From: Gemmatimonadota bacterium
Lineage (GTDB): Bacteria; Gemmatimonadota; Gemmatimonadetes; Palauibacterales; Palauibacteraceae
Assembly (NCBI GenBank): GCA_030598525.1
Contig: JAUVPT010000043.1
Span: forward strand, 1-10,112
DNA length: 10,112 nucleotides
Direction of reading: 5' to 3'
In this document: piece after piece, positions 1-6,943 of the stretch
How positions within the stretch are numbered: the first letter of the stretch is position 1
How the letters are laid out: each line of letters begins with the position of its first letter
Translations under genes and position numbers: made by a program
The notes under the pieces: model-generated
The model's database searches: none
Told to the model about the DNA's origin: nothing
Seen by the model: the letters and a program-made list of their open reading frames with translations, nothing else

Positions 1-1
1 G

Positions 2-688
2 CTTATCGAGGCGGCCCAGGCTTTCTCACGCGCATTCCGCGACTCACCGGACTTCTACCTCGTGAGCCGGGTCGGAGACAGCGCTGCCCCGAGACGTGAT
101 CGTGCGATGGCGGCGGTGCTCGTTCTCCTGGCGATGGTCTCCCTGGCGGCCCTCGACGTCCTGCCCATCGTCGTGAGCGCGATCGGTGCGGCCATGGCCA
201 TGGTGGTTTTCGGCTGCCTGAGCCTGGGTGAGGCCAAGCGCTCCATCGACTGGTCGGTATTGGTCACGATAGGCTCGGCTCTCGGGATCGCGACGGCACT
301 GGAAGCGAGCGGCGCGGCGGCGATTCTGGCGCAGGGCGTTGCCGGGGCGGGGGCCAGTTTCGGGCCGGTCGGCGTTCTTGGCGCCTTGATCGCGGGGGCT
401 CTGCTGCTCAACGCCCTGGTGGCGAACGCGGCCGCGGTGGCCATCATGTTCCCGGTAGCAGTGTCTGCTGCCGCCGGCCTGGGCCTCGACCCGAGGCCGT
501 TCGTGGTAGGTGTGACGATCGGAGCAGCGCTCTCGATGTCCACGCCGATCTACCAGACGAACCTCATCGTGTACGGTCCCGGGGGCTATCGGTTCTTCGA
601 CTTCACGAAGGTGGGGGTGCCTCTTCAGATCCTGCTTGCCATCGTCTGCGTGCTTCTCATTCCATTGGTCTGGCCGATGACCGGCTGA
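2..688 (+). CDS. SLC13-family (DASS) membrane transporter, C-terminal part, 5' end outside window
   Basis: The frame is open from the window edge, so only the last 228 residues are present. The start and the first transport half lie upstream. The segment before the membrane part (F-Y-L-V-S-R-V) resembles the tail of the TrkA-C (RCK_C) insert found in many bacterial SLC13 permeases. After it come about five hydrophobic segments, then the family signature Y-Q-T-N-L-I-V-Y-G-P-G-G-Y-R-F followed by F-x-K-V-G-V-P-L and a last membrane helix ending at V-W-P. SLC13 proteins are inner-membrane, usually sodium-coupled carriers of sulfate or di/tricarboxylates; the substrate cannot be told here. Two signature positions deviate. 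The usual S-N-N/T before M-F-P reads A-N-A, and the usual T-P-I-G-Y-Q-T-N lacks its glycine. The gene is followed by a 293-nt gap, so it is probably not co-transcribed with glmS. Family assignment is firm, substrate unknown. Confidence 0.85.
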   Translation, partial: LIEAAQAFSRAFRDSPDFYLVSRVGDSAAPRRDRAMAAVLVLLAMVSLAALDVLPIVVSAIGAAMAMVVFGCLSLGEAKRSIDWSVLVTIGSALGIATALEASGAAAILAQGVAGAGASFGPVGVLGALIAGALLLNALVANAAAVAIMFPVAVSAAAGLGLDPRPFVVGVTIGAALSMSTPIYQTNLIVYGPGGYRFFDFTKVGVPLQILLAIVCVLLIPLVWPMTG

Positions 689-800
689 TCGATTACCGCG
701 GTCGTATGCTTCCGCGCAGTTCTCCGCCCTGTAGCGCACCTGCCACACTCTCTTCACAGAGCCGTCTCTGCCGTCCGGCAAGGTCACTCCGCGTCGCTTC

Positions 801-836
801 GTAAAGAATAAAAACATACACACTTACGAGCTTTAC
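801..836. promoter_or_regulatory. AT-rich inverted repeat in the gap before glmS
   Basis: The gap 689-981 holds no convincing gene. Inside it, about 800-838 is markedly AT-rich against the GC-rich surroundings and is bounded by an inverted repeat GTAAAG (801-806) / CTTTAC (831-836). An 11-bp dyad, GGGCA-G-TGCCC, follows at 840-850. Position and composition suit an operator or an activator-binding region for the glmS promoter, but no binding protein can be named. Confidence 0.25.
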
Positions 837-866
837 ATCGGGCAGTGCCCAGGTCACCCACCAATC

Positions 867-882
867 TGGCGCGTCTCTTGTA
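867..882 (+). promoter_or_regulatory. Possible sigma-54 (-24/-12) promoter of glmS
   Basis: TGGCGCG-TCTC-TTGTA matches 10 of 12 fixed positions of the sigma-54 consensus TGGCACG-N4-TTGCW. The spacing between the GG and the -12 dinucleotide is correct. The weak point is the -12 element, which has GT where GC is nearly invariant. A start about 11 nt downstream would give a leader of roughly 90 nt before the glmS start. A sigma-54 activator is encoded 3.2 kb downstream, which makes the match more plausible but does not prove it. Confidence 0.3.
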
Positions 883-981
883 ACAGAGGCTCATCACCGG
901 CGGGACTGACCCGTCGGATCCGCGGGGCACCGAGGTCGACGCACGCCCCCGGAGAGCCCGTATCCAAGAGGATCATCGCCC

Positions 982-2814
982 ATGTGTGGAATCGTCGCGT
1001 ATGCCGGAGGGGAGCCGGCGAGCCCCATCCTCCTCGAAGCCCTCAGTCGGCTCGAGTACAGGGGGTATGACTCGGCAGGCCTGGCCGTGCAGAACGGCCT
1101 TGGCCTGGATACCCGCAGGGCCGCCGGCCGTCTCGAAGCTCTCGGCGATCTTCTCGACAGGGAGCCGGTCGCGGGCGAGTCCGGAATCGCCCACACGCGT
1201 TGGGCCACTCATGGAGAGCCCACGGTGGCGAACGCCCATCCCCACCAGGACTGTTCGGGCGAAATCGCGGTGTGCCACAACGGCATTATCGAGAACGCCG
1301 ATGTCCTCAGGGCCGAGTTGATACGGCGAGGTCACGAGTTTCGCTCGGACACGGACACGGAGGTCCTCTCCCACCTCATCGAAGAGCACTGGCTTCCGCC
1401 TCTGCACCTCAGCGTCGCCCGCGCCCTGAGCATGGTCGAGGGAACGTTTGGCATCGCGGTGATGAGCTCACGTGAGCCCGGCCGGATTGTCTGTGCACGC
1501 CGGGGTTCGCCGCTACTGGTCGGATTGGGGAAAGGTCAGATATTCGCCGCATCGGATGCCGCTGCGCTCCTCCCGTACACGCGGCGAGTCGTCTACCTGG
1601 ACGACGGAGAGATGGCCGTCATCGACTCTTCCGGCTGCGATATCCTCTCGATGGATGCCATGTCACGGATCGTGAAGCCCGTGGAGGTGCTCGACTGGGA
1701 TCTCGAGGCCGCCGAGCGCGGTGGGCACGCCCATTTCATGCTGAAAGAGATATGCGAGCAGCCGACGAGCCTCGAGGCGACGTTGCGGGGCCGAATCCAG
1801 CGCTCGAGTCCGGCCGTGAAACTCGGAGGGCTGTCCGATGTCGCGGGGGTCCTTTCGGAGGCACGACGGATCATCTTTACGGCCTGCGGCACCTCATGGC
1901 ACGCCGGACTCATCGGCAAGTTCATGGTGGAGGAGTACGCCCGCGTGCAGGCGGATGTAGAGTACGCCTCGGAGTGGCGGTACCGGAACCCGGTGCTCGA
2001 GCCCGGGACTGTCGTAGTGGGGGTCTCACAGTCGGGAGAGACGGCCGATACCCTGGCCGCGCTTTCGCTGGCCAAAGAGAGGGGAGCGACGACGCTCGGC
2101 ATCGTCAACGTCGTGGGCAGCTCCGTCGCCCGTGCTACCGACGCCGGCATCTACCTGCATGCCGGTCCGGAAATCGGCGTGGCTTCCACCAAGGCGTTTA
2201 CGTCACAAGTTGCCGCGATGGCGCTATTCGCCCTCTACCTCGGTCGACAGAGGGGCCTGGATCCAGAAGTAACCCGTCGGGTCCTGTCCGAGATCCAACT
2301 GCTGCCCGACAAGGTTCGGTCGATCCTGGCCCGTGCCGAAGAGATCGAGGAAATGGCCCAGCGGCTCGTCGACCGTGGTCACAGCAACTACCTGTACCTT
2401 GGCCGAGGGTACAGTTTTCCGGTCTCGCTCGAGGGGGCCCTGAAGCTCAAGGAAATCAGCTACATTCACGCCGAGGGGTTCTCGGCGGCCGAGATGAAGC
2501 ATGGTCCGATCGCCCTGATCGACGAGAACATGCCCGTGGTGGTCGTCGCCCCTCGCGACAGCGTGTACCCGAAAGTCCTGTCCAACATGAGAGAGGTGAA
2601 GGCTCGCGGGGGTTACCTGGTCGCGGTCACCACCGAGCCCAACGGACTCGCCGAACTGGCGGACGAAGTCTTCATCGTCCCGAGCACAGAAGACAGCCTG
2701 CAGCCCATCATCTCGAGCATCCCGCTGCAGCTCCTGGCCTATCATATCGGCGTGATGCGCGGTTGCGACGTGGACAAGCCACGTAACCTCGCCAAGAGCG
2801 TCACGGTGGAGTAG
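982..2814 (+). CDS. glmS: Glutamine--fructose-6-phosphate aminotransferase (isomerizing)
   Basis: GlmS converts fructose 6-phosphate plus glutamine to glucosamine 6-phosphate, the first committed step to UDP-GlcNAc for peptidoglycan and surface glycans; it acts in the cytosol. At 610 residues it is full length. The N-terminal Ntn glutaminase domain (about 2-235) starts M-C-G-I-V, so Cys2 becomes the nucleophile after Met removal. H-T-R-W-A-T-H-G (71-78), H-N-G (99-101) and S-D-T-D (122-125) are intact. Two SIS isomerase domains follow, about 285-430 and 458-600. They show C-G-T-S-W-H-A (302-308), S-Q-S-G-E-T (349-354), S-T-K-A-F-T-S-Q (402-409) and the catalytic set Glu491, His507 (K-H-G-P) and Lys605 in the C-terminal K-S-V-T-V-E. 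The ATG has an AAGAGGA ribosome site at 966-972, about 9 nt upstream. No glmS ribozyme is visible upstream. The WecB-like gene follows after 9 nt, so the two are likely one operon. Confidence 0.98.
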   Translation: MCGIVAYAGGEPASPILLEALSRLEYRGYDSAGLAVQNGLGLDTRRAAGRLEALGDLLDREPVAGESGIAHTRWATHGEPTVANAHPHQDCSGEIAVCHNGIIENADVLRAELIRRGHEFRSDTDTEVLSHLIEEHWLPPLHLSVARALSMVEGTFGIAVMSSREPGRIVCARRGSPLLVGLGKGQIFAASDAAALLPYTRRVVYLDDGEMAVIDSSGCDILSMDAMSRIVKPVEVLDWDLEAAERGGHAHFMLKEICEQPTSLEATLRGRIQRSSPAVKLGGLSDVAGVLSEARRIIFTACGTSWHAGLIGKFMVEEYARVQADVEYASEWRYRNPVLEPGTVVVGVSQSGETADTLAALSLAKERGATTLGIVNVVGSSVARATDAGIYLHAGPEIGVASTKAFTSQVAAMALFALYLGRQRGLDPEVTRRVLSEIQLLPDKVRSILARAEEIEEMAQRLVDRGHSNYLYLGRGYSFPVSLEGALKLKEISYIHAEGFSAAEMKHGPIALIDENMPVVVVAPRDSVYPKVLSNMREVKARGGYLVAVTTEPNGLAELADEVFIVPSTEDSLQPIISSIPLQLLAYHIGVMRGCDVDKPRNLAKSVTVE

Positions 2815-2823
2815 GGGCGGGCG

Positions 2824-3924
2824 ATGAAAGTACTCCACGTCGTCGGCTCGCGTGCCGGTTTCTTCCGGATTTCACCCGTGTTCCGTGCCCTGAGAGCGGC
2901 AGGTGCGGATCACCAGGTCATCGTGTACGCGGGGCACAGGGAGGACCTGGTTCCCCGGGACGTGTTCCTGGAGGAGCTCGAGCTTCCGCCCCCGAATCAC
3001 GTCCTGGGCATCTCCACCGGAAGCTCGGCCATCCAGACGGGACGGTCGCTCATCGCCCTCGAGTCCATCGTGGTGCGTGAATCTCCCGATTGGATCTTCG
3101 CTGTGGGCGACGTCGACGCCGCCCTGGCCGCAGCGCTCGTGGGGCGCAAGAACGGGGTTCCGCTGGCTCACCTGGAGGCAGGTCTCCGGGCAGGGAACAG
3201 CCACGAGGCGGTGGAAATCAACCGGCTTCTGACTGACCGGCTCTCCGACGCGCTGTTCGTCGCGGAGCGTGAGACCCGCGACCACCTGGTCGAGGAAGGC
3301 ATTGACGCCTCCCGAATTCACTTCGTCGGCAACACGGTCGCCGACACCGTATCGCGCCTTCGGGGCAGGTCATCGACCCTCGAGCTACCCGCCTTGATGG
3401 GGATGGAAGAAGGGGCCTACGTCGTCGCCCTGTTGACCCGAACCGACGTCGTTCCGGGCGCGGCGCCGCAGGATGAATTCCTGGAGGCGTTGGGCGGGGT
3501 GGCCTTCGAAACCGGCCGGTCCACGATTCTCGTCATGGATTCGTCTTCCGCGGCCAGCGTCAGGGAGGAGGGACTCGAGCACCTTCTCGATCCCACGACC
3601 GTCGTACACTCGCCGAGCTACGTGGAGCTCATCGCGCTGGTTGAAGGCGCTGGCGTCGTAGTCACGAACGCCTGCGAAGTCCTGGACTGCGCAAGCGTGC
3701 TGGGGGTCCCGAGTATCGCCATCGGCGACTTCGCGGTCGGACGGACCGGGATCCGCGAACGGAGCCGCCACATTTCGGTCGACCAACTGCCTCAGCTACC
3801 GGAGGCAGTGATCCGGGTACTCACCGAACATCATGAGCCGCCCCTGCCGGAACGGTGGGACGGCCAGGCGGCCCAGCGGATCGCGGAGATCACGATGGCG
3901 CGCCTCCTGGCTTCGGTGGCCTGA
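2824..3924 (+). CDS. Divergent UDP-N-acetylglucosamine 2-epimerase (WecB-family) protein, catalytic motifs partly lost
   Basis: The fold is clearly of the WecB/Epimerase_2 (GT-B-like) family. It begins M-K-V-L-H-V-V-G-S-R, with A-G-H-R-E at 36-40, V-G-D (94-96), H-L-E-A-G-L-R (116-122), E-I-N-R (131-134) and V-G-N-T-V-A-D-T (168-175). Its 366 residues match the usual length of about 375. True WecB interconverts UDP-GlcNAc and UDP-ManNAc. Here the equivalents of E. coli Asp95, Glu117 and Glu131 are kept (Asp96, Glu118, Glu131). However, Lys15 is Arg15, the T-G-H-R-R-E segment carrying the catalytic His213 is replaced by L-L-T-R-T-D (203-208), and the S-G-G...E-E and T-E-R-P-E motifs are replaced around 281-310 (T-N-A-C-E-V-L-D; G-D-F-A-V-G-R-T). 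The N-terminal half is therefore conserved and the UDP-binding C-terminal half eroded. The frame is intact, so it is not a decaying gene. It lies 9 nt after glmS and is probably co-expressed. It could be an epimerase with altered chemistry, a related hydrolase or transferase, or a regulatory pseudoenzyme. Confidence 0.8.
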   Translation: MKVLHVVGSRAGFFRISPVFRALRAAGADHQVIVYAGHREDLVPRDVFLEELELPPPNHVLGISTGSSAIQTGRSLIALESIVVRESPDWIFAVGDVDAALAAALVGRKNGVPLAHLEAGLRAGNSHEAVEINRLLTDRLSDALFVAERETRDHLVEEGIDASRIHFVGNTVADTVSRLRGRSSTLELPALMGMEEGAYVVALLTRTDVVPGAAPQDEFLEALGGVAFETGRSTILVMDSSSAASVREEGLEHLLDPTTVVHSPSYVELIALVEGAGVVVTNACEVLDCASVLGVPSIAIGDFAVGRTGIRERSRHISVDQLPQLPEAVIRVLTEHHEPPLPERWDGQAAQRIAEITMARLLASVA

Positions 3925-3973
3925 CCGATTCTCTCATTTTTCCACGCCTGACACGTTTTCTGTGCCGTGATTT

Positions 3974-4007
3974 GGCCGTTCTCGTTGCGGAATGCGAGGA
4001 ACGGGCC
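3974..4007 (+). other. Imperfect stem-loop downstream of the WecB-like gene
   Basis: The left arm 3974-3984 pairs with the right arm 3995-4007 over 11 base pairs, with two single-base bulges (G3999, G4005) and a 10-nt loop. No T-run follows on either strand, so it does not qualify as a classical intrinsic terminator. It could still mark the 3' end of the glmS operon. The loop begins near a GTTGCG that is shared with one half of the dyad at 6851-6870. Confidence 0.35.
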
Positions 4008-4051
4008 GCCCTCCACTCGTCCTCTGTGAACCCGAACCGTCTGCCGGGTGT

Positions 4052-4072
4052 CGCGAATCCGCCACATTCGCG
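4052..4072. promoter_or_regulatory. Perfect 7-bp inverted repeat upstream of the response-regulator gene
   Basis: CGCGAAT (4052-4058) and ATTCGCG (4066-4072) form a perfect dyad around a 7-nt spacer, about 145-160 nt before the activator start codon. A smaller hairpin, GCCGGC-CGTAGC-GCCGGC, follows at 4136-4153. Either could be an operator or part of a leader. The rest of the gap 3925-4214 shows no gene and no clear sigma-70 promoter. Confidence 0.25.
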
Positions 4073-4214
4073 GATCATCGCGTCCAACATGGCCTCCACC
4101 CCTCGCGCAGGTCCGGATCTTGATCTTTACGGGGCGCCGGCCGTAGCGCCGGCACGACACCGTGGACCGCCAGGGCGGCACGAGTGACGACAAACTACCA
4201 GTGGAAGACGATTC

Positions 4215-5711
4215 ATGGATGAGAGCACCGACATCCAGGAGCCCACCGTGTCCGAGGACGCGGAACGGGTCCTGGTCGCGCCTGAAGACCGGGCGGCCAT
4301 CCGGATTCTGGTCGTTGACGACGAGCCGAGCATCCTGGAGAGCTGTGAGACCGTTCTGGGCGGAGAAGGTTACGGCTGCCAGGTCGAGCGCCGCGGGGAG
4401 GAAGCTTTGCGCCGCCTCAAGAGCGAAACGTACGATATCGTTCTGATCGACCAGAACATGCCGCAGGTTCACGGCCTGGACATCCTCGCGGAGTTGAGGA
4501 AGAGGAATCAGGATTGTCTGGCGATCGTGATGACGGGGCACGCCACCACCGAAGATGGCGTCCGGGCGATCCAGGCCGGTGCCTGGGACTATCTCCCGAA
4601 ACCCTTCACCGCGACGCAGCTTCTGGTCCTCATCGGCCGCGCAGCGTTTACCCTGATGAGAGCGCAGAAGATCGTACAGCCCTCGCAGCGGGAGGGAGTG
4701 CTCGTCGAGCGGGGGATCCCCATTCTCGGCGTGTCTGCCGGGATGCGAGACGCGGTCGCCAAGGCGCTCAAGGTGGCGCCTACCGACGCGTCGGTGTTCA
4801 TCACGGGCGAAAGTGGCACCGGGAAGGAGCTGTTCGCGCAGTACATCCACCGGGAGAGCCGCCGGTCGCGTAAGCCGTTCGTCGCCGTGAACTGCGCCGC
4901 TCTGCCGGGAGAGCTCCTCGAGTCCGAGATGTTCGGTCACAAGCGGGGAGCGTTTACCGGAGCGATTCGAGACAAGGCCGGTCTGCTGGAAGTGGCAGAC
5001 CATGGTTCCTTCTTCCTGGACGAGCTTGCGGAGATGCCGCTCGCCATCCAGGCGAAGCTGCTGAGGGTGCTGCAGGACGGGGTTCTGAGGCGGGTCGGAA
5101 GCGAGAAAGACGATGCCGTCGTGGACGTGCGATTCGTCTCAGCGACGAATCGCGATCCCGAGGAGGCCCTGAAAGAGGGCGTCCTCCGGAACGACCTGTA
5201 CTACCGTCTCCGCGTCGTCCCGATTCACCTGCCGTCTCTCAGGGAGCGCCCCGAGGATATCCCGGTGCTCATCCGCCACTTCGTGGACCATTTCTGGCGC
5301 CGGCACCAGCTGCCCGGCGAAGAGCCGCCCCGCCTCGCGGGCGAAACCCTGGAAGCGATGATCCACTATCAGTGGCCCGGCAACGTGCGCGAGTTGCAGA
5401 ACGTGATCGAGAACCTGGTCGTGCTTTCGGATCCAGAGGAAGAGATCCCTGCCGAGAGGCTGTCGATTCTCGATCAACCACCCGAAATGAGTGCCGGGAA
5501 CGGTCTCGGCCCTGCGCTCGACCTGCGCATGCCGTTCCACGACGCGAAGCAGATCCTGGTCGACCGATTCGAGCGTGAGTACCTGGCACACCTGGTTTCG
5601 CGCACGGGCGGCAACATGTCCGAGTCAGCCCGTCAGGCGGGGATCGATCGGACGACGCTGTACCGTTTGATGGACAAGCACAAGTTGGCCCGGGAGGCAT
5701 TCGCGTCCTGA
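4215..5711 (+). CDS. NtrC-family sigma-54-dependent response regulator
   Basis: This two-component activator drives sigma-54 RNA polymerase by ATP hydrolysis. At 498 residues it has the full three-domain layout. A 28-residue lead precedes the receiver domain (about 29-145), with acidic pair Asp35/Asp36, phospho-acceptor Asp79 (L-I-D-Q-N-M-P), Thr107 and Lys129 (P-K-P-F). The AAA+ domain (about 169-405) has Walker A G-E-S-G-T-G-K-E (198-205), the sigma-54-contacting G-A-F-T-G-A loop (245-250), Walker B F-F-L-D-E (266-270), S-A-T-N-R-D (309-314), an Arg331 finger candidate in Y-Y-R-L-R, and W-P-G-N-V-R-E-L (387-394). A Fis-type helix-turn-helix lies at about 467-490 (S-A-R-Q-A-G-I-D-R-T-T-L-Y-R). 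The ATG is preceded by GGAAG at 4203-4207. The kinase gene starts 2 nt after the stop, which identifies its partner. Targets are probably the sigma-54-like elements next to the polysaccharide operon and possibly glmS. Confidence 0.96.
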   Translation: MDESTDIQEPTVSEDAERVLVAPEDRAAIRILVVDDEPSILESCETVLGGEGYGCQVERRGEEALRRLKSETYDIVLIDQNMPQVHGLDILAELRKRNQDCLAIVMTGHATTEDGVRAIQAGAWDYLPKPFTATQLLVLIGRAAFTLMRAQKIVQPSQREGVLVERGIPILGVSAGMRDAVAKALKVAPTDASVFITGESGTGKELFAQYIHRESRRSRKPFVAVNCAALPGELLESEMFGHKRGAFTGAIRDKAGLLEVADHGSFFLDELAEMPLAIQAKLLRVLQDGVLRRVGSEKDDAVVDVRFVSATNRDPEEALKEGVLRNDLYYRLRVVPIHLPSLRERPEDIPVLIRHFVDHFWRRHQLPGEEPPRLAGETLEAMIHYQWPGNVRELQNVIENLVVLSDPEEEIPAERLSILDQPPEMSAGNGLGPALDLRMPFHDAKQILVDRFEREYLAHLVSRTGGNMSESARQAGIDRTTLYRLMDKHKLAREAFAS

Positions 5712-5713
5712 TC

Positions 5714-6811
5714 ATGGCAGACAACACTTCTCCACGGCCCGGTCCCCCGGATACCGGGGCCAAAGATGACACCGGCGCGGGCGCCGAGGCTGGCTCGTGG
5801 AGCAGGCCTCAGGGCTTGCTCGAGTCCCTTCCCGAGCGTTTTCGTGATGCCGGCGCCCTGTTGGCCCGGGACCTTTTCGGATCTCCCTCCCGTGTCAGAG
5901 TCCTGGACGTGGACGAGGCCCCGGAGGGCGATAAGCCCTGGTACGCCGAACTCGAACTCGAGGAGGCGTGGGCTATCGCCCAGGCGTTCCGCAGGGCGAT
6001 ACAGGAGATGGGCGTTGCGGCCGGGAACGAGCAGGCGTCGACCGACTTCAGTGACCTGAACGCGGCGCTGGACCGGACGCTGCTCGACACGGCCCTCGCT
6101 TCGCTTCACCGCACGTCCGACGCGCACCGCCGGATGGTCCAGGATGTGTCACACGATCTGCGGTCGCCTCTGAACTCGATCCTGTTCCTGGCGGACGCAC
6201 TGCGTTCCGAGCGAAGCGGTTCCCTGACTACCGCGCAAAGTCACCAGATGAGTGTCCTGTACACGGCGGCCGTCACCCTCGTGCGAATGGCGAACGACCT
6301 GATCGACTTCTCGCGGCTGGGCGTCGGGCGGGAGCGGATCACGGTGTCGGCCGCTTCCTTCTCACTGGAAACCGTGGTCGCCGACGTGACGAACCTGGTC
6401 GGTCCGCTTTCCACACACCGGCGCGTCGAGCTCGAAACGGTCTTCGCCGCCGAGGGTCTGAGGCACGGTGATCAGCGGCTCCTCAGTCGGGTGCTCCTGA
6501 ACCTGGTCTCGAATGCGCTCGAGGCCGTGGACAGTGGGGGCACGGTGACCCTCGAATTCAGCGATACCGACGAAGGAGACCTTCGCATCGAGGTCGGCGA
6601 CGACCGATACGGTACCGACGTCGAAGCTCTCCGACGACTCCTTTCGATCACGGACGACCGGTGGCCGGGGGAGACTCGCGGCTGGACGCGCGGACTCGGG
6701 CTGACGATCAGTGCCCGATTCGTCCAGGCGGCGGGCGGGCGGATCGACGTCCTGAGTCGAAGCGGAGGCGGAACGGTGTTCGTGGTCGAGCTGCCTTTTC
6801 CTTGCCTTTGA
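5714..6811 (+). CDS. Soluble sensor histidine kinase, partner of the NtrC-type regulator
   Basis: This 365-residue kinase has no signal peptide or membrane helix, so it should sense a cytosolic cue or a protein partner. The first ~33 residues are rich in Pro, Gly and Asp and look disordered. Residues about 35-135 match no domain I recognise and look mostly helical. The HisKA dimerisation domain (about 136-203) carries the phospho-acceptor His147 in S-H-D-L-R-S-P-L. The HATPase domain (about 249-362) has an N box with Asn263/Asn267 (L-L-N-L-V-S-N-A-L-E) and a G2 box G-L-G-L (327-330), and ends with G-G-T-V-F-V-V-E-L-P. The G1 box is unusual: G-D-D-R-Y-G (295-300) keeps the Asp and last Gly of D-x-G-x-G but has Arg298 for the middle Gly. 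No good ribosome site precedes the ATG. The 2-nt gap after the activator stop suggests translational coupling. Confidence 0.93.
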   Translation: MADNTSPRPGPPDTGAKDDTGAGAEAGSWSRPQGLLESLPERFRDAGALLARDLFGSPSRVRVLDVDEAPEGDKPWYAELELEEAWAIAQAFRRAIQEMGVAAGNEQASTDFSDLNAALDRTLLDTALASLHRTSDAHRRMVQDVSHDLRSPLNSILFLADALRSERSGSLTTAQSHQMSVLYTAAVTLVRMANDLIDFSRLGVGRERITVSAASFSLETVVADVTNLVGPLSTHRRVELETVFAAEGLRHGDQRLLSRVLLNLVSNALEAVDSGGTVTLEFSDTDEGDLRIEVGDDRYGTDVEALRRLLSITDDRWPGETRGWTRGLGLTISARFVQAAGGRIDVLSRSGGGTVFVVELPFPCL

Positions 6812-6850
6812 GACCCCGTTCCGAAACGCGCCGATAGGGTTAAGATGTAC

Positions 6851-6870
6851 GTGTTGCGTCCACGCAACAC
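6851..6870. promoter_or_regulatory. Perfect 20-bp dyad, candidate enhancer (UAS) for the NtrC-type activator
   Basis: GTGTTGCGTCCACGCAACAC is a perfect inverted repeat of 9-bp arms around CC, inside a locally AT-rich stretch in otherwise GC-rich DNA. Its centre is about 108 bp upstream of the start expected from the sigma-54-like element at 6944-6958. That is the usual distance for binding sites of NtrC-type activators. It lies directly downstream of the gene pair that encodes such an activator. An alternative reading is TTGCGT (6854-6859) and AAATAT (6877-6882), spaced 17 bp, as a sigma-70 promoter with the dyad as operator. No T-run follows, so a terminator is unlikely. Confidence 0.5.
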
Positions 6871-6889
6871 ACGCGAAAATATCTATACC

Positions 6890-6921
6890 GTTGAGTGGAC
6901 CTAACGTTAAGTATCGTCAAC
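6890..6921. promoter_or_regulatory. Second, wider dyad between the UAS candidate and the promoter candidate
   Basis: The 8-bp palindrome TAACGTTA (6902-6909) and the outer arms GTTGA (6890-6894) and TCAAC (6917-6921) share the same centre at 6905.5, and AC/GT (6899-6900, 6911-6912) is also symmetric. In all 11 of 16 half-positions are symmetric. The centre is 45 bp from that of the 6851-6870 dyad. It could bind a second regulator or a bending protein; no family can be assigned. Confidence 0.3.
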
Positions 6922-6943
6922 AGTTGTAGTGCCATAGTGGGTG

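Noticed and set aside
44..823. A 259-codon open frame on the - strand opposite the SLC13 gene and gap
   Set aside because: The translation is a low-complexity Arg/His/Asp-rich shadow of the transporter frame.
689..981. A glmS ribozyme upstream of glmS
   Set aside because: I could not find the conserved core of that ribozyme, and it is mainly known from Firmicutes.
3973..3990. TTGGCCG...TTGCGG as a sigma-54 promoter of the regulator gene
   Set aside because: The GG-to-GC spacing is 11 nt rather than 10, which sigma-54 does not normally tolerate, and the bases are part of a bulged hairpin.
3831..5003. A 390-codon open frame on the - strand spanning the WecB-like/regulator gap
   Set aside because: Most of it is antisense to the receiver and AAA+ coding region, the product is Arg/His-rich without motifs, and nothing in the gap itself supports a gene.
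6851..6870. The dyad as an intrinsic terminator of the kinase gene
   Set aside because: The loop would be very small and no T-run follows on the + strand; the downstream bases are A-rich.
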